Shown here piece by piece: positions 17,053 to 27,435 of a DNA stretch of 64,000 bases. Every line of letters begins with the position of its first letter. Position 1 is the stretch's first letter. This stretch comes from Novosphingobium umbonatum (GTDB taxonomy: Bacteria > Pseudomonadota > Alphaproteobacteria > Sphingomonadales > Sphingomonadaceae). Position numbers and translations under genes: made by a program. The notes under the pieces were generated by a model, which made no database searches, was not told where the DNA came from, and worked only from the letters and a program-made list of their open reading frames with translations. The stretch spans positions 1 to 64,000 of the forward strand of contig NZ_SACO01000001.1 of assembly GCF_004005905.1 (NCBI RefSeq), read 5' to 3'.

Positions 17053-18162
17053 TTGTCCCGCCCGATCCGCCTTGATGATCGCAGCCTGTCCAGCAGGGCA
17101 TCGCCCCCGCTGTGGGGACTGACGGTGCTCAACCGCGTGGCGGCCTATCTGGGCGCGGCGGTGCTGGGACTGACGGCAATTGCGGCTGTATCGGGCCATA
17201 TGCAGGGTGACGGGCTGGAAGCGGCCAACACGCTGGCCATGTTCAGCGCGCAGGGATCGGATAGCCAAGCCATCGAACCCATGCCTTTCGAACAGGCGGG
17301 ACAGAGCTTTCCCGGTTCGGCCTTTTATTATGTGATCGATGATCAGGACCTGCCCGAAGCCAGCCCCTGGTTCACTGCGCCCCCGCGCGATCACACAGCA
17401 CTGGACGGCGAGACACCGCAGCCCATCGCCCTGCCCCCCGCCCATGCGCTGGCGGGCATGAACAATCCGGTCGATTTCAACCGCGCGCTGACCTGCCTGA
17501 CACAGGCGATTTATTACGAAGCCGCCAGCGAACCCGACGCAGGCCAAAGGGCGGTGGCGCAAGTGGTGCTCAACCGACTCGCCCATCCGGCCTATCCCAA
17601 AACGGTGTGCGATGTGGTCTATCAGGGATCGGAACGCGCCACCGGCTGCCAGTTCACCTTCACCTGCGATGGTGCCTTGGCGCGCAAGCCGGTGGCTTGG
17701 TTTTGGCGGCGGGCCGAACTGGTGGCGCAGGCCGCGCTGAAAGGGGCGATCTATGCGCCGGTGGGACTGGCCACGCATTACCACACTTTTGCCGTGCATC
17801 CGGTCTGGGCCGACAGTCTGAACTTCCTTGACCAGATCGGCGCGCATCGTTTCTATGCGCTCGCAGGTCCGGCTGGCGCAGCGGGCACATTCCGCTTTGT
17901 CCATAGCCGCCCCGAACCCCTGCCCGGCCCGCATCCGCAACTGGCGCTGCAAACCGCCGCCTATAGTCTGGCCGAAGATCCCGTGGCGCTGGAACGCCGC
18001 TATGCCGCCGCGCCTGCGCCCGCCAACCCGTCTCCGCGCTATACCGAGGATGTGCTGCGCCATGGCGGCGACAGCGCCTATCGCGCGCAAAGCCTGCCCG
18101 CCAGCGAGGCCATCCGCCCCGAATATCGCAACAGCGGGCAATGGATTGCCCAGCCCCATTAA
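17053..18162 (+). CDS. SleB-type cell wall hydrolase (Hydrolase_2), membrane anchored
   Basis: 369 residues. An N-terminal hydrophobic segment at about residues 25-46 anchors or exports it. The catalytic Hydrolase_2 domain spans about 140-260, with LTQAIYYEAASEPDAGQ (the conserved Glu of lytic transglycosylase-like SleB), AVAQVVLNRLAHPAYP and CQFTFTCDG. The family cleaves peptidoglycan in spore germination in Bacillus but is common in non-sporing alphaproteobacteria, where it remodels the wall. The C-terminal 90 residues are proline-rich and low complexity. The frame opens at a TTG at 17053; no in-frame ATG precedes the membrane segment, so the exact start is uncertain. Confidence 0.85.
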   Translation: MSRPIRLDDRSLSSRASPPLWGLTVLNRVAAYLGAAVLGLTAIAAVSGHMQGDGLEAANTLAMFSAQGSDSQAIEPMPFEQAGQSFPGSAFYYVIDDQDLPEASPWFTAPPRDHTALDGETPQPIALPPAHALAGMNNPVDFNRALTCLTQAIYYEAASEPDAGQRAVAQVVLNRLAHPAYPKTVCDVVYQGSERATGCQFTFTCDGALARKPVAWFWRRAELVAQAALKGAIYAPVGLATHYHTFAVHPVWADSLNFLDQIGAHRFYALAGPAGAAGTFRFVHSRPEPLPGPHPQLALQTAAYSLAEDPVALERRYAAAPAPANPSPRYTEDVLRHGGDSAYRAQSLPASEAIRPEYRNSGQWIAQPH

Positions 18163-18297
18163 CAACAGCCTCAACAACTAGGTAAGCCCCCTTGGTAAGC
18201 TGGTGATAACCAAGAGAACACACGAAGGTTTAGCCGCTGCGCCCTAGAACATGGCACGTCGAAAGTGCCCCCTGCCCGATCGAATGGAGTAAGTCCC

Positions 18298-18627
18298 ATG
18301 TCCATCCGTTTCGCCGCCGCCGGCAGCGGTGAGTGCCTGAGCGTTGCGCGCACCTTGCGCCGCCCCCGCCTGAGCGCCCCCGCCAATGACAGCGATGCCG
18401 CATGGCCGCAGGATGTCTTGCTGCAATCGGCCTTGCGCCATTTCGCGCGCCACGGCTTGGGCGCGGCGGAAAGGGCGCGGGCATCGGCCATCCGCGCCTT
18501 TTTCTCCGGACGGCACGAGGATTATCAGCATTGGCTGGCCGTCTGCCACCATCTGGACCGCCGCATGGCAACCGGCCTGACCGTGGAGGGCGGATTGCAC
18601 GAGGACGAAACTGCCCGACAGGGCTAA
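18298..18627 (+). CDS. Small conserved-type protein of unknown function
   Basis: 109 residues with no recognised domain. The predicted start at 18298 has a clear GGAGTAAG ribosome site. The protein begins with a basic segment (VARTLRRPRLS, about residues 17-27), followed by helical, Ala/Arg-rich sequence and a histidine-rich part (HEDYQHWLAVCHHLDRRM). No signal peptide or membrane segment. Codon use matches its neighbours. The palindromic repeat copy 2 begins 18 nt after the stop. Confidence 0.7.
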   Translation: MSIRFAAAGSGECLSVARTLRRPRLSAPANDSDAAWPQDVLLQSALRHFARHGLGAAERARASAIRAFFSGRHEDYQHWLAVCHHLDRRMATGLTVEGGLHEDETARQG

Positions 18628-18769
18628 GAGTCTGTTTGGAAATGGCGGCACCGGCCCTCTCCCCCTGCCCTACCACCCAACAGGGTACCATATATGGGTG
18701 GTAGGGCAGGGGGAGAGGGCCGGTGCCGCTTGAAATTCGCCTCTTTCGGCGAATTTCCAAACAGGCTCT
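18627..18769. repeat. Nested inverted-repeat element containing palindrome copy 2
   Basis: An outer 17-nt inverted repeat (18627-18643 and 18753-18769, one mismatch) surrounds the 83-bp palindrome at 18646-18728 and a second small hairpin, AAATTCGCC (18733-18741) with GGCGAATTT (18748-18756). The inner palindrome is the exact reverse complement of 3703-3785. The outer layer is absent at copy 1. The element starts right at the stop codon of the small gene. Confidence 0.92.
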
Positions 18770-18861
18770 AAGCGCTTTAGGCATAAAAGCGGCTTTTAAC
18801 CCAGCATCTTACGGCCATACCCCTAGGCCAGTTTTTAACCATTCCCAGTAACCATGGGCTA

Positions 18862-20889
18862 GTGTCGGCGCAACCTGAAGGGAGCAGTCCGATCAACCGC
18901 TTGCATCACCCATGGCGCGCCTTGTTCGCCCCGCCCGCCCGCGATGGCGCGGCACAGGACAAGGCCGAGGCCGAAATGGTCGCCACCCTCTACAGCCAGC
19001 CTTTCAGCCTGATGATCGGGCTGGCCAGCGGGCTGATCGCCAGCCTGTCGGCCGCGTGGCTGGCGGGCAATATGTGGTTGTGGGGCGCGGTGGCGCTGCG
19101 CTGCACCTTTGGCATGGCGGTTTTGGCCAGCCATATCCTGCCGCAATGGAAACCCGGCCCCGGCCTGTTCCGGTCGAGCCATTGTTTCCACCGCGCCAAA
19201 CTGGCCTATGGACTGACGACGGGTATGGCCGCAGCTTTGGTGATGGCGCTGCCTTTGCCCCGCGCGCTGGGCCTGTTGGTGGTGGGCGAGGCCTTGGTCT
19301 ATGCCATCAGCACCACGGGCCGAAATGCAGGCCGCCCGATGGTGTCCATCGGCCAGATGGTGCTGACCCTGCTGCCTTTGTCGATCACCTGTCTGTTGGC
19401 ACAGGAAAGGGCGGTGCAAATTCTGGGGCTGGTGCTGGGGCTGACCATTCCTGCGATGATCACCATCTCGCTGACCAATTTCCGCAACCTGCGCGATTCG
19501 CTGGCCATGGCGGAAACCAGCCAGCGTCTGGCCGACAAGATGCAATTGCTGGCGCGGCGCGATGGCGTGACCGGCTTGCTCAACCGCAGTGGGTTGACGC
19601 ATGAACTGGTCGATCTGCAAGCTGTCCTGCCCGAAGGGCGCAAGCTGGCGCTGCTGTGGGTCGATCTGGACCGGTTCAAGGAAATCAACGACACTTTGGG
19701 CCACCAGACCGGCGACCGCTGTCTGGCCGAAGTGGCCGCGCGTTTGCGCAAGCGCGTGCCAGCAGGCGCCGCGATTGGCCGTTTCGGCGGCGACGAATTC
19801 ATCATCGCCTTTGAAACCGGCCAGTTGGAAGAAGCCCAGTCCATCGCGCAAATGGTGATGGCCGCGATCAACCGCCCGATCCGCGTTGACGATCACCGGC
19901 TGGACATTGGCTGCTCGATCGGCATGGCGGCCCTGCCCGACCATGGCGGCGATATGGACACGGTGATGCAGGCCGCCGACTTGGCGCTCAACCATGCCAA
20001 GACGCATGGCAAGGGTCAGGTGGCGCTGTTCACCCCCGCCATGACCAGCAATCTGGTGCGCCGCAAGGAAATCGAAACCGACCTGCGCCAAGCCCTGAAG
20101 AATGACGAATTGTCGGTCTTTTTTCAGCCCATCGTCGATCTGCATACGGGCCGCATCCGCGCCTTTGAGGCCTTAGTCCGCTGGTTCCATCCCGAAAAGG
20201 GCGAATTGCGCCCCGATGAATTCATCCCCGTGGCCGAGGAAAGCGGCGCGATCATCACTCTGGGCAATTGGATCACCTTGCAGGCGGCCAAGGCGGCGGC
20301 GCATTGGCCCGATGATGTGACGCTGGCGGTCAACCTCTCTCCCATCCAGATCCGTGCCCCCGGCGCGGCGCTGGCCGTTCTCAATGCCCTGCGCGAGGCG
20401 CGCCTGCCCGCACATCGTCTGGAACTGGAAATCACCGAGACGGTGGTGCTGGACCACAGCCCCGCCACCGCCAATTTCATCGAGCAATTGAGCGAGGCAG
20501 GCGTCCGCTTTGCACTGGATGACTTTGGCACCGGCTATTCCTCGCTGGGCTATCTCGACAAATATCCGTTCAAGAAGATCAAGATCGACCGCAGCTTTGT
20601 ATCCGGCCTGCAAGCAGGCAAAACGAGCAGCGCGATTATCCGCGCCGTATCGGCCATGGGGCAAGCGCTGGATATGGAGATCGTGGCCGAGGGACTGGAA
20701 ACGCTGGAACAGGTGGCCGCCGTGCGCGAGGCCGGCTGCACCTTGGGTCAGGGGTGGTATTTCAGCCGCGCGGTGCCCGATTATCTGGCAAGGATGTTGC
20801 TGGATCAGGAAGCGGCGATGCACGCGCCGACTTCCACCCGCACGCATCGAGGCAAGGCTGCGCCGGAGTCTCTGCGCAAATCGGCATGA
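18862..20889 (+). CDS. Membrane GGDEF-EAL protein (cyclic di-GMP turnover)
   Basis: 675 residues. The first 210 residues carry five or six hydrophobic segments, forming a membrane sensor without a recognised ligand motif. A GGDEF domain follows, with intact GGDEF at residues 309-313 and VDLDRFKEINDTLGH before it, then an EAL domain with FEALVRW (EAL at 436-438), NLSPIQ, ELEITE and DDFGTGYSS. All active-site motifs look intact, so it could make and degrade cyclic di-GMP; which activity dominates is not readable. The start is a GTG at 18862. No receptor or flagellar genes are adjacent. Confidence 0.93.
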   Translation: MSAQPEGSSPINRLHHPWRALFAPPARDGAAQDKAEAEMVATLYSQPFSLMIGLASGLIASLSAAWLAGNMWLWGAVALRCTFGMAVLASHILPQWKPGPGLFRSSHCFHRAKLAYGLTTGMAAALVMALPLPRALGLLVVGEALVYAISTTGRNAGRPMVSIGQMVLTLLPLSITCLLAQERAVQILGLVLGLTIPAMITISLTNFRNLRDSLAMAETSQRLADKMQLLARRDGVTGLLNRSGLTHELVDLQAVLPEGRKLALLWVDLDRFKEINDTLGHQTGDRCLAEVAARLRKRVPAGAAIGRFGGDEFIIAFETGQLEEAQSIAQMVMAAINRPIRVDDHRLDIGCSIGMAALPDHGGDMDTVMQAADLALNHAKTHGKGQVALFTPAMTSNLVRRKEIETDLRQALKNDELSVFFQPIVDLHTGRIRAFEALVRWFHPEKGELRPDEFIPVAEESGAIITLGNWITLQAAKAAAHWPDDVTLAVNLSPIQIRAPGAALAVLNALREARLPAHRLELEITETVVLDHSPATANFIEQLSEAGVRFALDDFGTGYSSLGYLDKYPFKKIKIDRSFVSGLQAGKTSSAIIRAVSAMGQALDMEIVAEGLETLEQVAAVREAGCTLGQGWYFSRAVPDYLARMLLDQEAAMHAPTSTRTHRGKAAPESLRKSA

Positions 20890-22211
<1,322 letters not shown>

Positions 22212-22223
22212 TCCAAATGAAGT

Positions 22224-22248
22224 CGGCCCCGGTTGCATACCGGGGCCG
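22224..22248 (+). other. Intercistronic hairpin between mdh and sucD
   Basis: Perfect 10-bp stem CGGCCCCGGT (22224-22233) / ACCGGGGCCG (22239-22248) with a 5-nt loop and no T-run. It may protect or process the mdh message, or reduce transcription into sucD. Confidence 0.75.
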
Positions 22249-22287
22249 CAAACATAAGACGACCTCCTCCCCCTCTCGGAGAATCCC

Positions 22288-23181
22288 ATGTCGATCCTGA
22301 TTGACAAGAATACCAAGGTCATCACCCAAGGGATGACCGGCAAGACCGGCACTTTCCATACCCAGCAGGCGCTGGCCTATGGCACGCAGATGGTTGGCGG
22401 CGTGACCCCCGGCAAGGGCGGCACCACGCATGACGAAACCGGTCTGCCGATCTGGGACACCGTGGCCGAAGCCAAGGCCGTTTCGGGCGCGACCGCTTCG
22501 GTCATCTACGTTCCGCCACCATTCGCCGCTGACTCGATCCTCGAAGCGATCGATGCCGAAATCGAGCTGATCGTGGCGATCACCGAAGGCATCCCCGTCA
22601 CCGACATGATCCGCGTGAAGCGCGCCCTGTCGGGTTCCAAGTCGCGCCTGATCGGTCCGAACTGCCCCGGCGTGCTGACGCCCAACCAGTGCAAGATCGG
22701 CATCATGCCCGGTTCGATCTTCAAGGAAGGCTCGGTCGGCGTAGTTTCGCGCTCGGGCACGCTGACCTATGAAGCGGTGTTCCAGACCACCAACATCGGC
22801 CTTGGCCAGACCACGGCTGTCGGCATCGGCGGCGATCCGGTCAATGGCACCAACTTCATCGACGTGCTGGAACTGTTCCTGGCCGACGAAGCCACCAAGT
22901 CGATCATCATGATCGGTGAAATCGGCGGCAGCGCGGAAGAAGAAGCTGCCCAGTTCCTGAAGGACGAAGCCAAGAAGGGCCGTAAAAAGCCGATGGCTGG
23001 CTTCATCGCAGGCCGCACGGCGCCTCCGGGCCGCCGCATGGGCCACGCTGGCGCCATCGTTTCGGGCGGCCAGGGCGGCGCGGAAGACAAGATCGCCGCC
23101 ATGGAAGAGGCTGGCATCAAGGTCGCCAATTCGCCCAGCCTGCTGGGTGAAACCTTGGCCGAAGTGCTCAAGAGCCTTTGA
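22288..23181 (+). CDS. sucD: Succinyl-CoA synthetase alpha subunit
   Basis: 297 residues, full length. The CoA-binding Rossmann part has [12 protein letters not shown] near the N terminus; the second half holds [12 protein letters not shown] and the phosphohistidine site in [14 protein letters not shown]. Together with the beta subunit SucC it converts succinyl-CoA to succinate with substrate-level phosphorylation. Notably the beta-subunit gene sucC, normally directly upstream in bacteria, is not between mdh and sucD and not elsewhere in the window. GGAG precedes the start. Confidence 0.98.
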   Translation: MSILIDKNTKVITQGMTGKTGTFHTQQALAYGTQMVGGVTPGKGGTTHDETGLPIWDTVAEAKAVSGATASVIYVPPPFAADSILEAIDAEIELIVAITEGIPVTDMIRVKRALSGSKSRLIGPNCPGVLTPNQCKIGIMPGSIFKEGSVGVVSRSGTLTYEAVFQTTNIGLGQTTAVGIGGDPVNGTNFIDVLELFLADEATKSIIMIGEIGGSAEEEAAQFLKDEAKKGRKKPMAGFIAGRTAPPGRRMGHAGAIVSGGQGGAEDKIAAMEEAGIKVANSPSLLGETLAEVLKSL

Positions 23182-23192
23182 TCTAAGTATTG

Positions 23193-23233
23193 CATCAGGC
23201 GTGGCGCCCATCATGGGTTAACCACGCCTGATG
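23193..23233 (+). other. Intercistronic hairpin between sucD and sucA
   Basis: Perfect 12-bp stem CATCAGGCGTGG (23193-23204) / CCACGCCTGATG (23222-23233) with a 17-nt loop, followed by GTTTA only. It lies 11 nt after the sucD stop, 92 nt before sucA. A partial terminator or mRNA processing/stability element is likely; sucA may also have its own promoter in 23234-23310. Confidence 0.75.
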
Positions 23234-23325
23234 TTTAAGCCTCTACTGATCCCGTGCCGCGATAGAACTGCGGCGCAACAACTTTAGCGAGCGCCCCTTT
23301 GCACCGGCGCCAAAAAGGTGAAGCC

Positions 23326-26166
23326 ATGGGTAGCGAAAGCCACGATTTTTTACCCGATGACCCGCAGCCGGGTCCCAGCTGGCAACGCAAGAACTGGCCG
23401 CAGGTCGGCGGCAATGCCGAAGATGACCTGACGCAGGCTCTGGACCCCATGGTGTTGAAGGCCGAAATCAAGGCCGCCGCCAAGAAGTCCGGTGCCGTTG
23501 TTTCCGACGCTTCGGTCGAAGAAGCCGCCAGCGACGCCATCCGCGTCCAGCTGCTGATCCGCACCTATCGCGTGCGTGGCCATCTGGCCGCCGATCTGGA
23601 CCCGCTGGGCCTGAACCAGCGCGACCTGCCTGCAGATCTCACCGCGGAGTATTATGGTTTTACCGGCGCTGCGCTGGACCGCAAGGTGTTCCTTGGTGGT
23701 ACGCTGGGCCTGCAATGGGCCACGGTGAAGGAAGTGGTCGCCATTCTGCGCGCCAATTACTGCGGCAAGGTCGGCCTTGAATATATGCACATTGCCGATC
23801 TGGAGGAACGCAAGTTCCTGCAGGACCGCATGGAAGGTGCCGACAAGCACATCGAATTTTCCGCCGAGGGCAAGAAGGCCATCCTGTCGGCCGTGGTCCG
23901 CGGCGAGCAGTATGAAAAGTTCTGCGGCAAGAAATGGGTTGGCACCAAGCGCTTTGGCCTTGATGGCGGCGAATCCATGATCCCCGCGCTCGAAGCGGTC
24001 ATCAAATATGGTGGCCAGCTGGGCGTGAAGGAAATCGTTTATGGCATGGCCCACCGTGGCCGCCTGAACGTGCTGGCCAACGTGATGGCCAAGCCCTACA
24101 AGGTCATCTTCCACGAATTCTCGGGCGGCACCGCCAACCCCGAAGACGTGGGTGGCTCGGGCGACGTGAAGTATCACCTGGGCACCAGCACCGACCGCGA
24201 ATTTGACGGTATCAAGGTTCACATGAGCCTGATGCCGAACCCCAGCCACCTCGAAACCGTTGATCCGGTGGTGCTGGGCAAGGTGCGCGCCTATCAGGTG
24301 CTGCGCGACGATATCGGCGATGACATCGGCCCCGGCGCCAAGCACAAGCAGGTGCTGCCCGTGCTGATCCATGGTGACGCCGCTTTTGCGGGTCAGGGCA
24401 TCGTGTGGGAATGCTTCGGCCTGTCGGGCGTGAAGGGTTACAACACCGGCGGCTGTCTGCATTTCATCATCAACAACCAGATCGGCTTCACCACCAGCCC
24501 GAAGTTCTCGCGCGGGTCCCCGTATCCTTCGGACGTAGCCAAGGGCAACCAGACCCCCGTGCTGCACGTCAATGGTGACGATCCAGAAGCGGTGACCTTC
24601 GCCTGCAAGCTGGCGATCGACTATCGCCAGACCTTTGGCCGCGACATCGTGATCGACATGTGGTGCTATCGCCGCTTCGGCCATAACGAAGGCGATGAAC
24701 CCGGTTTCACGCAGCCTTTGATGTATGCCAAGATCCGCCAGCACAAGCCGGTGTCCGAGCTTTATGCCGAACGCCTGCAGCGGGAAGGCGTGATCGATGC
24801 AGCCTATCTGGCTGATCAGGTCTCGGGCTTTAACGCCCATCTGGAAGAGCATTTCGAGGCTGCCAAGACCTACAAGGCCAATCAGGCCGACTGGTTCGGC
24901 GGTCGCTGGAGCGGCTTCAACCAGCCGATGGACCCCGAAACCGCCCGCCGCAATGTGGCCACCGGTATCGAACAGAAGCTGTTCGACAGCCTTGGCCGCA
25001 CGTTGACCACGGTTCCCGATGATCTGACCATCCACAAGACGCTGGGCCGCGTGATCGATGCCAAGCGCGAGATGTTCAACAGTGGCGAAGGCTTTGACTG
25101 GGCGACCGCAGAGGCTCTGGCCTTTGGCTCGCTGCTGTCGGAAGGCTATTCGGTGCGTCTGTCGGGTCAGGACTCGGGCCGCGGCACGTTCAGCCACCGC
25201 CACGCCGTATGGGTGGACCAGAACACCGAACGCAAGTTCGTGCCGCTGACCACCATTCCGCACGGCCAGTTCGAAGTCTATGACTCGACCCTGTCGGAAT
25301 ATGGCGTGCTGGGCTTTGAATATGGCTATGCCAGCGCCGACCCCAAGACGCTCGTTCTGTGGGAAGCGCAGTTTGGCGACTTCGCCAATGGCGCCCAGAT
25401 CATGATCGACCAATATATCGCTTCCTCGGAATCGAAATGGCTGCGCGCCAATGGTCTGGTCATGCTGCTGCCGCATGGTTACGAAGGCCAAGGTCCGGAA
25501 CATTCCTCGGCCCGTCTGGAGCGCTATCTCCAGCTCTGCGCCGAAGACAATATGCAGGTGTGCAACATCACCAGCCCGGCCAACTACTTCCACATCCTGC
25601 GTCGCCAGATGCACCGGCCCTTCCGCAAGCCCTTGATCATCATGGCGCCCAAGAGCCTGCTGCGTCACCCGCTGGCCAAGTCCAAGGCCGAGGATTTCGT
25701 GGGCGAAGGCCACTTCATGCGCATTCTGTCGGACCCCAACGGTTCGGCGGACAAGGAAACCAAGCGCGTGATCCTGTGCACCGGCAAGGTCGCCTATGAC
25801 TTGCTCGAAGCCCGCGATGCGGCCGAGATCAAGGATACGCAGATCATCCGTATCGAGCAGATCTACCCCTTCCCCGGCGAACCGCTGGCCAAGCGTCTGG
25901 CTGCCATGCCGAATCTGGAAGAGGTGGTGTGGTGTCAGGAAGAGCCCAAGAACAACGGTTCGTGGTTCTTCGTTGAGCCGCTGATCGAGGATGTGCTGAC
26001 CGAAGCCAAGTCCAAGGTTGGCCGTGCCCGCTATGCTGGCCGTCATGCTTCGGCCTCGCCTGCCACCGGTTCGGCCAAGCGTCACACGCTGGAGCAGAAG
26101 TCGCTGGTCGCCGATGCGCTGGGCCTGTCTGTCCGCAGCGAAATCCGTCGCACGAAGAAGGGCTAA
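23326..26166 (+). CDS. sucA: 2-oxoglutarate dehydrogenase E1 component
   Basis: 946 residues, the usual size. Thiamine-diphosphate enzyme that decarboxylates 2-oxoglutarate and passes succinyl groups to E2. Visible marks are the ThDP region HGDAAFAGQGIVWECF and LHFIINNQIGFTT, the preceding GMAHRGRLNVLANVM, and in the C-terminal transketolase-like domain EAQFGDFANGAQIMIDQ and LLPHGYEGQGPEHSSAR. The ATG at 23326 has an AAGGTG ribosome site; an in-frame codon at 23299 is unlikely. It lies in order with sucB and lpd, so the entire complex is made from one locus. Confidence 0.98.
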   Translation: MGSESHDFLPDDPQPGPSWQRKNWPQVGGNAEDDLTQALDPMVLKAEIKAAAKKSGAVVSDASVEEAASDAIRVQLLIRTYRVRGHLAADLDPLGLNQRDLPADLTAEYYGFTGAALDRKVFLGGTLGLQWATVKEVVAILRANYCGKVGLEYMHIADLEERKFLQDRMEGADKHIEFSAEGKKAILSAVVRGEQYEKFCGKKWVGTKRFGLDGGESMIPALEAVIKYGGQLGVKEIVYGMAHRGRLNVLANVMAKPYKVIFHEFSGGTANPEDVGGSGDVKYHLGTSTDREFDGIKVHMSLMPNPSHLETVDPVVLGKVRAYQVLRDDIGDDIGPGAKHKQVLPVLIHGDAAFAGQGIVWECFGLSGVKGYNTGGCLHFIINNQIGFTTSPKFSRGSPYPSDVAKGNQTPVLHVNGDDPEAVTFACKLAIDYRQTFGRDIVIDMWCYRRFGHNEGDEPGFTQPLMYAKIRQHKPVSELYAERLQREGVIDAAYLADQVSGFNAHLEEHFEAAKTYKANQADWFGGRWSGFNQPMDPETARRNVATGIEQKLFDSLGRTLTTVPDDLTIHKTLGRVIDAKREMFNSGEGFDWATAEALAFGSLLSEGYSVRLSGQDSGRGTFSHRHAVWVDQNTERKFVPLTTIPHGQFEVYDSTLSEYGVLGFEYGYASADPKTLVLWEAQFGDFANGAQIMIDQYIASSESKWLRANGLVMLLPHGYEGQGPEHSSARLERYLQLCAEDNMQVCNITSPANYFHILRRQMHRPFRKPLIIMAPKSLLRHPLAKSKAEDFVGEGHFMRILSDPNGSADKETKRVILCTGKVAYDLLEARDAAEIKDTQIIRIEQIYPFPGEPLAKRLAAMPNLEEVVWCQEEPKNNGSWFFVEPLIEDVLTEAKSKVGRARYAGRHASASPATGSAKRHTLEQKSLVADALGLSVRSEIRRTKKG

Positions 26167-26205
26167 GCGCCGCTCTCCCCCCCATTTCATCAGGAAACGT
26201 CTGTC

Positions 26206-27414
26206 ATGTCCACGGAAGTCAAAGTTCCCACCCTGGGTGAATCGGTGAGCGAAGCCACCATCGGCCAGTGGCTCAAGCAACCCGGCGAGGCTGTTGCCCT
26301 CGACGAACCCATTGCCAGCCTGGAAACCGACAAGGTTGCCATCGAAGTCAACGCGCCGGTCGCCGGCGTGCTGGCCCAGCAACTGGCCGAAGTAGGCGCC
26401 ACGGTCACCGTCAATGCCGTGATCGCCACGATCACCGCCGGTGCGGCCGCTGCTGCCCCTGCCCCCGCTGCGGCGCCTGCTGCTGCTGCTGTGTCGGCTC
26501 CTGCCGAAACCGGTGGCGAGGAAAGCAGCGATCCGGCTGTGCTGAGCCCCGCTGTGCGCCGCGCGGTGCTGGAATATGGCATTGACCCTGCCACCATCAA
26601 GGGCACCGGCAAGGACGGCCGCATCACCAAGGAAGATGTGGTCGCCGCTGCCAAGGCCAAGCCTGCCAGCACCGGCGCTGCCATCTCGGTGCCTGCTGCT
26701 GTGGCCACCAACGAACGCCGCGAAGAACGCGTGAAGATGACCCGCCTGCGCCAGACCATCGCCAAGCGTTTGAAGAGCGCGCAGGAAAATGCCGCTCTGT
26801 TGACCACGTTCAACGACGTGGACATGAGCGCCGTGATGGAAGCGCGCAACCGCTTCAAGGACAGCTTTGAAAAGAAGCATGGCGTGAAGCTGGGCTTCAT
26901 GTCCTTCTTCGCCAAGGCTTCGGTGCTGGCGCTGAAAGACATCCCCGCCGTCAACGCCCAGATCGATGGCGACGAAATCGTCTATCACGACTATGTCGAT
27001 ATCTCGGTTGCCGTGTCGGCCCCTTCGGGTCTGGTGGTGCCGGTGGTGCGCAATGTCGACAAGATGAGCTTTGCCGACATTGAAAAGTCGATTGCCAACT
27101 ATGGCAAGGCTGCCAAGGACGGCAAGCTGACCATGGAAGACATGAAGGGCGGCACTTTCACCATCTCCAACGGTGGTGTGTTCGGCGGCCTGATGTCCAC
27201 CCCGATCATCAACCCGCCCCAGTCGGCTGTGCTCGGCCTGCACCGTATCGAGGACCGCCCCGTGGTCCGCAACGGCCAGATCGTGATCCGCCCGATGATG
27301 TATATCGCCCTGTCCTATGACCACCGCATCATCGACGGTCGTGAAGCTGTGACGGCTCTCAAGACCATCAAGGAAGCGATCGAAGATCCCACTCGTCTGC
27401 TGATCGACCTTTGA
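26206..27414 (+). CDS. sucB: Dihydrolipoyl succinyltransferase (E2 of 2-oxoglutarate dehydrogenase)
   Basis: 402 residues. One lipoyl domain (1-80) with the lipoylated Lys43 in ETDKVAIEV, then an Ala/Pro linker, a peripheral-subunit-binding domain (about 112-150, [22 protein letters not shown]) and the catalytic domain ending in [13 protein letters not shown], with catalytic His373 and Asp377. It transfers the succinyl group from the lipoyl arm to CoA. The gene starts 39 nt after sucA. Confidence 0.98.
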   Translation: MSTEVKVPTLGESVSEATIGQWLKQPGEAVALDEPIASLETDKVAIEVNAPVAGVLAQQLAEVGATVTVNAVIATITAGAAAAAPAPAAAPAAAAVSAPAETGGEESSDPAVLSPAVRRAVLEYGIDPATIKGTGKDGRITKEDVVAAAKAKPASTGAAISVPAAVATNERREERVKMTRLRQTIAKRLKSAQENAALLTTFNDVDMSAVMEARNRFKDSFEKKHGVKLGFMSFFAKASVLALKDIPAVNAQIDGDEIVYHDYVDISVAVSAPSGLVVPVVRNVDKMSFADIEKSIANYGKAAKDGKLTMEDMKGGTFTISNGGVFGGLMSTPIINPPQSAVLGLHRIEDRPVVRNGQIVIRPMMYIALSYDHRIIDGREAVTALKTIKEAIEDPTRLLIDL

Positions 27415-27435
27415 TCGGATAAGAGGACTTTAGTC

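Noticed and set aside
23350..27324. 1324-codon open frame on the minus strand opposite sucA and sucB
   Set aside because: It crosses two highly conserved genes and the spacer between them in reverse; long antisense frames are a product of GC-rich codon bias here.
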